This document shows positions 11,619-25,200 of a stretch of 64,000 nucleotides of DNA, piece after piece. Source of the DNA: Niebla homalea (taxonomy: Eukaryota; Ascomycota; Lecanoromycetes; Lecanorales; Ramalinaceae); the NCBI GenBank assembly GCA_019925105.1, contig JAHGAU010000011.1:558001-622000 (forward strand), read 5' to 3'. The notes beneath the pieces were generated by a model. That model did no database searches and was not told the DNA's origin. It worked only from the letters and a program-made list of their open reading frames with translations. Position 1 is the stretch's first letter. Each line of letters begins with the position of its first letter. The translations under genes and the position numbers were made by a program.

Positions 11619-11944
11619 AATGGTAGCAATAGCTACGTCGGTTCTTTATATATCATTATATATATAATAACTCGATTTTATTATCTCGTTATGAATTAGA
11701 GCCTATAGTACCCAGAGGCCACTCCAAAATCTTACTCCGGTAATATACCGTTAATACCGTATAGCTTAATATTCAGCTCCCTAATATAAAGCCTCTTACA
11801 ATCCTTATAATAATAAACCCCCCGCGGAATAGGAAGAAAAAGCAAAAGGCCATTAATAATAAATCTATATCCTTAAAGTATAATGCAGAAAACGAGCTCA
11901 CTAATAATAATAATAGTGGTAATATACTTACCCGAATACCCTCG

Positions 11945-12225
11945 TAAATAACTTAAGCTTAAGCTTAAATTAAAAGCTTAAATTAAAAGCTTAAATTAAG
12001 TTTAAATAAACTTATTTTTAAACTTTATTTATAAATAAACCGTTAACTTATTAATTATAATTTAAGGATCCATTAATATAAAATTTAATTAACTTATAAA
12101 AGTCCTTAACCGTTAATAGCGTTAATTAAGCATTGAAAAACCTTATTTACCATTTATAAATCCATAGATTAATGCATTAAATCAATTAAGTCCATTAAAT
12201 CTATTAAATCTATTAAATCTACCTA
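11945..12225. repeat. Short simple tandem repeats next to the LINE block
   Basis: At about 11945-12000 AAGCTTAAATTAA recurs three to four times. At about 12187-12222 the 9-bp unit ATTAAATCT recurs about four times. Both are low-complexity AT arrays with no gene. Confidence 0.6.
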
Positions 12226-15200
12226 TATTTCCACCGAATCCTTAAGTTTTTAATATTGATTGATTGATTGATTTATACTACGGATCTAGTTAAACTAATT
12301 CCGGCGTTCCTTAATATGCGGCCTTTTAACCTTATTAATAACCGTAAAAACCTGATACTTATAACGTTAAGGTAAAACCGGCGTTTATTAGGCCTTTACC
12401 CTTTATCCTTTAAAATAAAGGATATTAATAATTATTTAAAAAGTAATAATTTATTTATATATTTCTTATATTTTAATTCCTCTAAGAAAATCCATAATAT
12501 TACGATTATATCCTTATAAGGGCTATTTTTAAGCTTTTTACTTTTCCGCTCCTTTATATATTTATATTATTTTAATTTTACGTAACGTTTTTAAATATCT
12601 TTATTAATATTTATACGCTTAATATATATTTTTCTTATATTATTATTACCGTTAACTTTTTTAAAGACTTTTAATAAATATTTATTATTATATCTTTACG
12701 GTTATAAAAGATACTTTCCGGTTTATATAATTAATATAACCGGTTTCCGTTTCTCTTTTTCTTCTTTAACCGGTAACGGGCCTTTTCCGTAAAGTCTTTA
12801 ATAACTTTATTTATTTTTATAATAAAATTAAACTATAATAATAATCCGGTAGATATTATAAATTTAATAATTACCCGGATATTTCACTTTATAAATAATA
12901 TTTAATAATAATTATAAATATTAACTTTTATAATAAATTTTAACTTAGTTTCCGTAAATAAAAGATAAAAAATAAAAACGTATACGGTATTCTATTTTCT
13001 TTATTTATATTTATATTTAGTATTTATTTAACTTTTAATATATATAATAAATAGGAAATAAATTAAACCGTTCTTACTTATCTGGAATTAAATTATTAAT
13101 ACGTTATTACTTTTTTTTATAATATTATAATAACAGAAATACTTATTAATAATCTTTTTATCGTTAAAAGTTAAGTAGTAATAATTTTAAGGTATAAAGT
13201 CCTTATATTTCCGTTAATACTTAATTTACTTTATTATAATTTATAAAGTAATCGTTATAACCTTTTTTCTTTAAATCCTTTTAATCTTAATCTTTTTTAC
13301 GCTTAACGGGAGTTTATATACGTTTAAATTAACCTTCGGGATATTAATAAAGTTCACTTTTTTTAACTTATTTTTATTTCGCCTTAATAAGAAAGGGGAT
13401 AGGTATCTTTAATTTACTCTTTTTAACTTAAGGCTTATTAAGATTCTAACGGATCCACCCGTTTCTTATTATCGTAATTAAATATATATATTTTTTTAAT
13501 TTTATTTAAGTGATTATTTAATTTAATAAAATTTTAATTAACGGTATAAAGACCTTAGACTTTAATATTGAGATAAGGGTTACTTTATAAATACCGTTAA
13601 TTACTTTTAAATACCGGTTTTAGATTTTTTATAATATCTAAATAAGCTCCTTTTTATGTCCCGGAATACCCTTAAGTATATATTAGATGGCTATAGTATA
13701 TATTATAGTTAACTTTATTACAGCTTAATAAATAATCCGGGCTTTCTATAACGTAATTCTTTATATTAATATAACGAAATAAATAAAGTTTTTTTCCTAT
13801 AAAGTTATTTTCTTTTAAACCTTTTTTATATAATCCTTTTAATCGAGCTTCTTATTTACTTAAAGGCTAAGGACTTTAATATTAATATCGGAATTAAATT
13901 AAAATTATGATGGTTTAGATGGCGACGAACAATGGGACTCCAGAGGTCTAAAACGATGCGTATATGTATAGCTTTAATGATAATAAGGGAAATATATTAA
14001 GTACGATAAGTAGAAGTAACGTAATAGTTAAGAACAAGGTGGTAAACGGGTAAATAACTTATATTAATAGAAATAGCGATAATACGTATAAGTAATATAA
14101 TAATAATAAGCCGGATAACGCTTAAAATAAATAAAGGAATTAAGGTTAATAAAATATACGTATTAAAGTATATAAAACGCGTAATAATAATATGGAAATA
14201 ATAAATAAATAAAAGGATAGGAAGGCCGGTACGGTATTAATAATAAAGGGTATAAACGGGGGGAAAAAGCAGAAAGATTACGGTAAAAATATTATTAAGG
14301 GTATATAAAAAAGAAATAAAATTAATAAAGAGGATAGGACTTTAAAGGATTAAAAGTAAAAGGTAAAAATAATATATCGCCCGGTAAATAAAGGCGAAAA
14401 AACGGTAAGGGAAGCGGTAAAAACTTTAAAAAAACTCTTTATAATAAAGTGGAAAGATATTACGTTAAAGACCTAATTAATATTATAAATTAAATTTAAA
14501 AACATAAAGGACTTCTATATAAAAGTAATGGTAAAACTGGGGGAAATAAAGCGCCTATAAAGCTTTTAAAGGGCGGGAATAAAGGCATTAATAAAAAGTA
14601 AAGATAACGGCTTAAGGTTAAGGGTATAAAGTAAAAGTATAAAAACGGTAACTTCTTAAGTAAAAGAAAATTAGGCAATAAAAGTAATAAAAAAAATGCC
14701 TACGATAAAAAATAAAAAGATAACGGAGAAGAAAATAACTATATTAAAAAAAGTAAAGATAATAACGGTCTACCTATGTAATAATAAGGAAAAGAACGTA
14801 ATTATAGAAGTAAATCCATTATAATTAATAAAGGCCTTTAAGGTAATAACGGAATTATTAATAAAATAAATTATTATAATACGTAAATTATAAAGTAAAA
14901 ATATTTTCTTTAATATAATATTATTAAAAATGAAAAAAAACTTAAAAAAGTTTAAAACTTAAATTAATAAAAGAAAATATGAATTAATTAAAATTTTAAG
15001 GTAATTATTTACCGTTATAATAAATAAAATATATTTATTATATTTTATAAAAACCGAAAAAAAAAAACTATATTAAAAAGTATAAAAAAGGAAAATATAA
15101 TTCTTTATTTAAGGCTTAAAATCATTAATTATAAACTTCTTCCGGTAATAAAAAGAGTTAATTCTGTAAGACGTATAAAAAGGTATTTTATTATTATATT

Positions 15201-16877
15201 AAATATAATATTAATAAAAATATATAATAACGTTTTAAATAAAAAAATTATTAAAAAAGGATTTTTTAAAATAACTTAATTATAAAATAAGATAACGGAT
15301 ATTTATTAATATTTTAAATATTAAAATTATAAATATATTATTATAAAATATCTTAATATTATAAAATATATAATTTATATTAAAGGTTATAATACTTATA
15401 AATATATAATGTTAATAATTAAGGGGCTTATAAAAAACATATTTAAATACGTTATATATAATAAAAAAAAATATTTAATATAGGATTCTAAATATATAAT
15501 AAAAGCCAGGGAGATTAAACGTAAAAAAACCCGGATAACCGTGAAAATCCAACGGTATAATACGTATAGAATTAATTTAATAAATTAATTAAAAATAGCC
15601 TTAAAACGTAAATTTAATTAATTAAATAATAAACAATAAATAATAATAACAGATAAAACAAAAAAAAGGAAACTTTTTACGATTTTAACTTTAAAAGTTA
15701 ACCGTCCTATATTTTTAATAATAACCGGGAAAATATTAAATTAAAAAACGTTTGACTTTAATAAAAAGTCCGTAACTTAAATGAATATAAATAAAAGAAT
15801 CTTTATAAAGGTTAATATATAATATATTAACGCTTTTAAAAATAATATAATATAATATTTATAATGAAAAAATTAAAGTAATAATATTAATATTTAAATT
15901 CAAAAAAGTTAAAAACGTTAATATTATAATAATATAAGAATTATTATATAGTTTATATATATATTTATTTATTAACCTGAAAAAAAAGTTTTATTTAATT
16001 TTTAAGGGGGATAAAATAATTAAAATATATTTCTTTATAAATAAATAGCTTAACGTAAATAACTAGGATATTATTTATTACGGTAAAAACCTTTATATAT
16101 TCCGTATTATAAAAGAAAAGGACTTAAAGGGCGACCTTAATATTTATAACGTATATAACCCGCTACCGGCTAATAAAAAAAGATTATTTATAATATTATT
16201 ACTTAAAAAGGTCTTAATTACTTTAAGTAAATATATATTATTTAAAAACTTTAATTTATATTATTATATATAAAATAAAAAAAGGTATATAATAAACTAC
16301 GTTAAATTAAATAACTTATTAATAGTTATTACTTAAGTTAACCTTTTATTATTAATATTATAAGGGACTATTACGTAAAAAAGTTATAAATTTAAAATGA
16401 CGATTAATTTAATTTTTAATACGGAAAAGGTTATTAATACGGTATGAAAGGACTTAAAATATAACTCGGATTATATACCGATATAAATAACACTAGATTA
16501 AACCGTTAATACAACCTTATTATTACCGGTAAAGAGGATATAGAAAATAATTAAAATAATAAAAATTTATAAGAAAACGGAGTAAACAATAATATAATTT
16601 ACGGATTTCTTTTAGTTAAATAATAAAGATTAAATTAAACTTTTTATAAAGCGAATAATAAAAATATTAAATGAAATAATTAATAAAATAATTTTAATAA
16701 TAAAGCTTTCTTAAAAAACTAAAACTTAGTAAAATAAAGGATATATAACTATAACCGTAAAAATAAAAAAATTAATAAAGTAAGCTTTTAAGTATAAAAA
16801 TTAAAAGATACTTAATTAATCAAGGGCTATTTAAGAAAAAAAGAAAAAGATTATTAAGAAAATTAAATAAATATACT

Positions 16878-17343
16878 TTTAATTTATAATATATAACTTA
16901 ACGGTTTTACTTCATAATATTTAAAAGTTAATAAAATATAATAAAGAATAAAGTAAAAAATTAAAGTTTATTTTTAAATTCCCGTCTTTTAAGAGATCCG
17001 ATAATATATTAATTAATACCTTTAATAATAAAATCGAGACCCTTAAAGGAGTATTTTTCCCTTCTTTATTAGAAATTAATTTAAACGATATCGACGGCGT
17101 TATATACTTTAATTGTCCACGGTACATGACTCAGCGGTCTCACCTCGTGGTGTTTGGAAGCTGGCGAAGTATGGCAGGGAACAGAGTGGGAAACCAAAGT
17201 TTATCCCTAAATTCCCGCCCCTTAAGAGACCCGATAATATATTAATTAACACCTTTAACGGTAAGATCGAGGCCCTTAAAGGAGCATTTTTCCCCCCTCC
17301 GTTAAAGGCTAACTTAAACGATATTGACGGCGTTATATACCCC
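16878..17343 (+). repeat. 233-bp tandem duplication inside LINE B
   Basis: Two adjacent copies, about 16878-17110 and 17111-17343, align with a constant offset of 233 bases at three checked anchors (16902/17135, 16963/17196, 17093/17326). The first copy is heavily RIP-mutated; for example the second copy's CTCACCTCGTGGTGTTTGG corresponds to TTTACTTCATAATATTTAA. The second copy, especially 17111-17215, is almost free of RIP and keeps many CpA and TpG. 233 is not a multiple of 3, so the duplication also shifts the frame. The other LINE copies have only one copy of this segment. Confidence 0.85.
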
Positions 17344-17376
17344 GACCCCGTATTAATAAATAAGGTAATAAAATAA
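17113..17376 (+). pseudogene. LINE B pol fragment, the best-preserved LINE coding stretch
   Basis: An open frame of 87 codons containing GVWKLAKYGREQSGKP, then FPPLKRPDNIL, FNGKIEALKGAFFPPPLKA and DIDGVIYPDPV. This is the linker between endonuclease and reverse transcriptase in fungal Tad1/I-type LINEs, where 'W-K/R-L-A-K-W-A-R-x-R-S-G' and 'F-F-P-P-P-P' words are typical. The first codons belong to the un-RIPed second copy of the tandem duplication. It is a fragment with no start codon of its own, not an independent gene. Confidence 0.75.
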
Positions 17377-20300
17377 GATATAGTAATTAAGGCAATTAAT
17401 AAATTAAAAAAAGATAAAACCCCGTAACCGAATAAAATCCTTAATAGATTCTTATTAATAATAATATTACCGTTTAAGAAGGTCTTTACCTACCTTTTTT
17501 AAATATGTTTTAACGTCGGTTATTATTTACGTAAGTTTAAAGAAATAAAAATAATTATCTTTAAAAAGCTTATTAAGCCGGATTATTCTAAGGTAAAGTT
17601 TTATAGACTTATTATACTCCTTTATATACTAAGGAAGGCCTTAAAGATAGTAATATTAAAGATCCTTAATAACTATATAGAGAATTACGGATATCTTTTT
17701 AATTAATAAATAAAAATAAGGAAAAGTTAATTAATAAAAATAGCCCTTAAAGGATTAATTAACGGTATATATACGGTATAAGGTTATAGGAAGAGGTATA
17801 TTATGAGTTTTCTTTCTTTTAATATTATAGGTACCTTTAATAAAATAAATTATTAAAGGTTATTATATAACTTAAGGAAGAAAGGGATATTACCTTTCTT
17901 AATTAAATAAATAAAAAATTTCTTAAACGACCGAGTTATATTAATTAATTTAAGATAAAAAATGAGTTTAATAAAGTTTATTCTAATAGGGATTCCTTAA
18001 AGATTATTTATTTTTTTTATATTATTTTTATTCTTTAACGGTTTATTAATTAAAAAGTTTATTAAGTTAAAATAAAAGGTTTAAATTAAAAGCTTTATTA
18101 ATAACGTTTATCTTTTAATCTATAATACCTTTATATATATAAATTATTTAAAATTAAAATAAACTTATAAAGTCTATTTTCAATAAATAAAAACTTATAA
18201 GGTTTAATTTATGCCGTATAAATATAAGTTTATTTATATAATTAAGAGCTTAAAGCTATATAATATAATAATTATAATAAACTTAAGTAAAATTATAATA
18301 AAACCGGATATTAATATTAAAGTCTTTAATTTTTAAATAAATAAAAAACTTAATTAAAAAAACTATATAAGAAAAATTTAGAAGAAAATAACTTTATAGG
18401 AAAAAGGCCTTATTTTTTTCGTTATATCGATATAAAGAGTTATATTATAGAAGGCCCGGATTATTTATTAAATTATAATAAAGTTAATTATAATATATAT
18501 TATAATTATTTAATATATATTTAAAAAAAACTCCGGAATATAAGAAGGAGCTTATTTAAATATTATAGAAAGTCTAAAACCGGTATTTAAAAGTAATTAA
18601 CAGTACTTATAAAATAACTTTTATTTTAATATTAAGGTTTAAGGTCTTTATATTATTAATTAAGGTTTTATTAAATTAAACAATTATTTAAATAAGGCTA
18701 AAAAGATATATATATTTAATTATAATAATAAGAAATAAGTAGATCCGTTAGAATCTTAATAAGCTTTAAGTTAAAAAGAGTAAATTAAAAATATTTATCC
18801 TTCCTCTTATTAAAATAAAGTAGGAATAAATTAAAAAGGAAATTAATTTTACCGGTATCTTAAAAATTAATTTAAACGTATATAAACTCCCGTTAAATAT
18901 AAGAAAGATTAAGATTAAAAGGATTTAAAAAGCAAAAATTATAATAATTACCTTATAAGCTATAATAAAGTGGATTAAACGTTAACGGAGGTATAAAGAC
19001 TTTATACCTTAAGGTTATTATTATTTAATTCTTAATAATAAAAAAATTATTAATAAATATTTCCGTTATTATAATATTATAAAGAAGGGTAATAATATAT
19101 TAATAATTTAACTCCGGACGGATAAAACCGGTTTAATTTACTTCTTATTTATTATATATATTAAAGGTCGGATAAATACCGGATATAAATATAAATAAAA
19201 AAAAATAAAACGCTATATACGTTTTTATTTTTTATCTTTTATTTACGGAGGTTAAATTAAAATTTATTATAAAAATTAATATTTATAATTACCGTTAAAT
19301 ATTATTTATAAAGTAAAATATTTAAACAGCTATTAAGTTTATAATATTTACCGGATTATTATTATAGTTTAACCTTATTATAAAAATAAACGAGGTTATT
19401 AAAAACCTTATAAAAAAGGCCCGTTACCGGTTAAAAAAGAAAAAGAGAAACGGAAACCGGTTATGTTAATTATATAAACCGGAAAGCATCTTTTATAACC
19501 GTAAGAATATAATAATAAACGCTTATTAAAAGTCCTTAAAAGAGTTAACGGCGATAATAATATAAAAAGGATATATATTAAATATATAAATATTAATAAA
19601 AATATTAAAAGGTATTATATAAAATTAAGGCAATATAAATATATAAAGAAGCAGAAAAGTAACGAGCTTAAAAGTAACCTTTATAAGGATATAATTATAA
19701 TATTATGGATTTTCTTAAGGGAATTAAAATATAAGAAGTATATAAATAAATTATTACTTTCTAAATAGTTATTAATATTCTTTACCTTAAAGGATAAAGG
19801 GTAAAAGCTTGGTAAACGCCGGTTTTTGTTTTAACGTTATAAGTATCAGGTTTTTACGGTTACCAGCAAGGTTAAAAGGCTGTATATTAAGGAACGCCGG
19901 AATTAGCTTAGTTAGATCCGTAGTATAAATTAATCAATCAATTAATATTAATATCTGGCTTTATTATAATTTTACTTAGTTTTACTATAACTATTATATT
20001 ATATAACTTTAAGTTTTTAATTATATAGATAAGCTCGTATTTATACGGTATAAATTAAGCCCCGTAAGTTCTTATTTATTGAAAATAGACTTTATAAGTT
20101 TATTTTAATTTTAAATAATTCATACGTATAAAGGTATTATAAGTTAAAAAATAAACGTTGTTAATAAAGCTTTTAACTTAAACCTTTTATTTTAACTTAA
20201 TAAGTTTTTCGATTAATAAACCGTTAAAGAATAATAATAATAGAAAAGAAATAAGTAATCTTTAAAGAATCCTTATTATAACGGGCTTTATTAAGCTTAT

Positions 20301-22221
20301 TTTTTATCTTAAGTTAATTAACGTAACTTAATCGCTTAAGAAACTCTTTATTTACTTAATTAAAAAAAATAATATCTTCTTCTTTTTTAAATTATATAAT
20401 AACCTTTAATAATTTACTTTATTAAAGGTATTTATAATATTAAAAGAAAAAAGATTTATAATATATTTCTTCCCGTAACCTTATATTATATATATGCCGT
20501 TAATTAATCTTTTAATAACTATTTTTATTAATTAATTTCTTTTTATTTTTATTTATTAATTAAAGAGAAATCCATAATACTTTATATAATTATTAAGGAT
20601 CTTTATTATTATTATCTTTAAGGTTTTTTTAACGTATAAAGGAATATAATAAGTCGATAAAATTTTATTTTAAAGTAATTTAACTTAATAAGCTTTTTAA
20701 AGATAATCGTTTTTATTTTTTTAAATTTACGTAAATAATAACCGATATTAAAATATACTTAAAAGGAGTAAATAAAAACCTTTTTAAACGGTAATATTAT
20801 TATTAATAGGAATTTATTAAGGATCTTATTCAGTTCCGGGGTTTTATTTTTCTTTAATTTAATAATCGGTTTAATTATTATATCTTATATTATTATTTTA
20901 TTTATTAATATAAAATTAAAGTATATAGCGTTATTAATATTATTTAAATTAATCTTTAACGCATAAAAGAAAAATGCTTTTTTAAGGGCTTCGATTTTAC
21001 CGTTAAAGGTATTAATTAATATATTATTAAGTCTTTTAAAAGGCGGGAATTTAAGAATAAACTTTACTTTCCTATTTTATTCCTTATTATACTTTATTAA
21101 CTTTTACATATTATAAGGTAAAACCGTTAAGTTATATATCGTAAATTAAAAATATATTTATTTAATTTTCTTAATAATCTTCTTTTTTTTTCTTTTTAAA
21201 TGATTTTTAATTAATTAAGCATTTTTTAATTCTTATATTTAAAAGTTTACTTTATTAACTTTTTCGTTTTTATAATTACGGTTATATATTTTTTATTTTA
21301 ATAAATTTTAGCATTTTAAGAAAACTTTATTATTAAAATTATTTTATTAATTATTTTATTTAATATTTTTATTATTTACTCTATAAAGAGGTTAATCCGG
21401 TTTTTATTATTTAATTAAAAGAGGTCCGTAAATTATATTATTATTTTTTCTGCTTTTATATAAACCTTTATTATTTTAACCGTTTTTTATGCCCTCCTTA
21501 TTAATAATAATAAGGTTATATTAACGGTCCAGTTTAAAGTTATTTATATTAATATATAATTTAAGTTATATTTTAAGTTTTTTTATAACTTATATATTAT
21601 AATTACGTTAATAACCTTTTCCGTATTAAAGGTTAAATTAAATATTATTTTAAATTTATAATTCTTTTACGTAATAATCCCTTATAATATTAATCATAAA
21701 AGGTTAATTTAAACGGTAATTATTAATAAATTATCCGATTTAACGTAATTTATTATACGTTTTTCCTTATTCTATATATAATAATATGAGTTAAAGTCTT
21801 TAAGTAATATATATTTACTTAAAATAATTAAGATTTCGTTAAGTAATAATATTATAAACGGTCCTTTTTTATTAACCGGCGGCGGATTATATATATTATA
21901 AATATTAAGATCGCCCTTTAAGTCCTTTTCCTTTATAATATAGAGTATATAAAAATTTTTATTATAATAAGTAATATCTTAATTATTTATATTAAACCGT
22001 TTATTTATAAAGAAGTATATTTTAATTATTTTATCCCCCTTAAAAATTAAATAAAACCTTTCCCCCGGGTTAATAAATAAATATATATATAAATTATATA
22101 ATAATTCCTATATTATTATAATATTAACGTCCTTAATTTCTTTAAACTTAAATATTAATTTTATTATTTTAATTCTTTTATTATAAATATTATATTATAT
22201 TATTTTTAAAAGTATTAATAT

Positions 22222-25200
22222 TGATTGATTGATTGATTTATACTACGGATCTAGCTAAGTTAATTCCGGCGTTCCTTAATACTCGGCCATTTGGCCTTAT
22301 TAATAACCGTAAAAAAACCCGATATTTATAACGTTAAGAATAAAAACCGGTATTTACCCAGCTTTTACTTACGTTTTAAGGACTAAGAGCATTTACGGCC
22401 TTTTAAAGAATAAGAATTTATTTATATACCTTTTCTAAGAAAACCTATAATATTATAATTAAATCCATTTAAAGATTACCTTTAAACCTATTGCTTTTCC
22501 GTTACCTTATGGGTTTATTTAATATTAAAATTTTAAAATTCCGATTATATTATTAAATGTCCTTATTAATATATATATTATTATTATTTTATTTATATAA
22601 CTCCGTTAACCGATATAATATCGTTTTTTATATTATTCCGGTATTTATAGTCCCTTTAACCCCCTATTAAATATAATTTTCTTACCGTTGCTTTTTACCC
22701 CTGGGTTAATAGTAAGGTTTTTTAGTTAAGTTTTTAACCATTTTATTTATTTCTTTGGTTAAGTTAAATTATAATAATAAGCTTATAGTTATTATAAATT
22801 TAATAGCCGCTTTAATACCTTTTTTATTAATAAGTATTTAACGATAATCGTTAATTCCTACCCTTTTAATTAATCCCGATCTACGTTCCTTAAATAGTAA
22901 ATAAAAGATTAATATATATATAACGTTTTACTTTTATTATTTATATTTATAGTTAACGTTAATCCGGCTATTAACGTATATAATAAAGAAAAAGTAAGTT
23001 AAACCGTTTTTATTTATCCGGAGTTAAATTATTAATACGTTATTACCTTTCTTTATAATCTTATAATATTAAAGATACTTATTAATAACTTTATCGTTAT
23101 TTAACGTTAAGTATTATTGCCCTTAAAGGATTAATTTTTTATATTTATATTAACGCTTTATTTACTTCTTTATAGTTTATAGGATAATCGCCGTTAATTT
23201 CGCTTTTATAATTTTTTTTTTCCGTTGTTTTCGCTTTAAGTAAAAGTTTATATATTCCTACGTTAATTTTTTAAACGTAAATTAAGTTAATTTCTTTTTT
23301 AATTTACTTTAATTTAATTTCTGTAAAGGGGATAAATACCGCTTTTTTACGCTTTTTTATTTAAGGCCTTTTATAATTCTGGTAAATACGTTCGTTTTTT
23401 ATTAACGTAATTAAGTTTATATCTTTTTTAAACTTCGTTTAAGCGATTATTTAATTTAAGGCCTACTTTATTAATAATATAAAGACCTTAGATTCTAATA
23501 TTAGGACGGGAATCGCTTTATATATTTTATTTATTACTTTTAAGTATTAATTTTAAACTTTTTATAATTACCGGACGGGCTCTTTCCTATATTTAGGTAT
23601 ACTTTTGGGTACGTATTAAATAACTGCCGTATACGTTATCGTAAACTTTATAATTATTTAATAAATAGTTTTAATTTTTATAAAATAGCTCCTTACGTTA
23701 ATACCGTAAGGTAAATAAGGCCTTTTTTTTTATAAAATTATTTTCTTTTAGACCTTTCTTATATAGTTTTTTTAGTCCAGTTTTTTATTAATTTATAAGT
23801 TAAGTATTTTAATATTGGCTTCCGGTTTTACCGTTATATTATTTAAGTCTATTATAATTATTATATTATATAGCTTTAAACTCCTTATTATATAAATAAA
23901 CTTATACTTATATAAGGCGAATTAAGTTTTATATATTTTTACTTATCGTAAATAAACTTTATAAGCTTAATTTAACTTTAAATAATTTATATAAGTAAAT
24001 ATATTATAAATTAAAAAGTAAATATTATTAATAAAGCCTTTTATTTAAATTTTTTATTTTAATTTTATTAAGTCTTTAATAAACGGGCTATTAAAGAATA
24101 AGAATAAAATTAAGGAAATAAATAACCCCTGGGGAATCCCTATTATCGCGGGTTCTATTATATTTATCTTTTATCCTAAATTAATTAATATCGCTTAATT
24201 ACTTAAGAAACTTTTTATTTAATTTATAAAGAAAAATAAAACCCCTTTTTCCGTAAATTATATAATAATTTTTAATAATTTATTTTATTAAACGTTTTTA
24301 TAAAATTTAAAGAAAGAAAACTTATAACGTATTTTTTCCTATAGTTTTATATTATATATACGTTATTAATTAAGCCTTTAAGAGCCGTCTCTATTAACCG
24401 TCCTCTTTTTACCCTTATTTATTAATTAAAAAATAATTTATATTTTTCTACGTAATTATTTAGGATTTTCATAATTATTATCTTTAAAGTTTTCTTTAAC
24501 GTATAAAGGAATATTATGGGTTTATATGATTTTACCTTTAAGTAATTTAATTTAACTAACTTCTTAAGGATAATCGTTTTAATCTTTTTAAATTTACGGA
24601 AATAATATTTTATATTAAAGTAAACTTAAAATAAATAAATAAAAACTTCTTCAAATAATAACGTTATTATAAGAAGGAATTTATTTAATATACCGTTAAG
24701 TTTAAGGGCCTTATTTTTCTTTAATTTATTAATCGTTTTAATTATTATTTCCTGGGTTATTACTTTATCTATTATTATTAATTTAGGATATATTATACCG
24801 TTAATATTTATTAAGTTAACTTTTAATAATAAGGGAAAAAACGTTTTTTTAAGAACCTAAATCTTACCGTTAAAGGTATTTATTACTATATCGTTTAGTC
24901 TTTTTAAGGGTAGAAACTTAAAGATAAATTTGGGTTTTTTATTCTATTCTTTATTATATTTTATTAGCTTTTAAATATTATAAAAGGAAACCGTTAAGTT
25001 ATATATTATAGCCCGGAAGTATATTTATTTAACCTTCCGGATAATTCTTTCTTTTTCCTTTTAAGCTTCTTTTAACCGTTAAAACGTCTTCCGGTTTTTA
25101 TATTTAATAATTTATTTTATAAGTACTTTTACCTTTATAATTATTTTTATATATTCTTCGTTTTAATAAGTTTTAACTTTTTAAGACGGCTTTATTATTA

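Larger units (their letters stand above)
13890..19941 (+). mobile_element. LINE B (Tad1/I-like), inserted in LINE A
   Basis: Plus-strand full-length LINE with an exact 14-bp target duplication TTAATATTAATATC at 13876-13889 and 19942-19955, lying inside LINE A. ORF1 starts at 13919 with the family start MATNNGTP followed by an immediate RIP stop. RT landmarks: a WKLAKYGREQSGKP segment upstream of the fingers (17150-17193), the active-site box at about 18093-18120 reading FINNVYLL where the family expects F-V/A-D-D, and a C-terminal LRTDKTGLIYFLF segment at 19112-19150. The tail is AATCAATCAA. It is 6052 bp, 233 bp longer than its sisters because of an internal tandem duplication. Confidence 0.9.

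Noticed and set aside
14496..14678. Minus-strand Leu/Pro-rich open frames in LINE B, and similar ones at 29161-29349 and 30408-30659
   Set aside because: They fall at equivalent places antisense to (14496, 30408) or along antisense copies of (29161) LINE ORF1, so they are shadows of the repeat and not genes.
16921..17127. Minus-strand open frame of 68 codons
   Set aside because: Antisense of the RIPed copy of the LINE B tandem duplication, with no protein-like pattern of its own.
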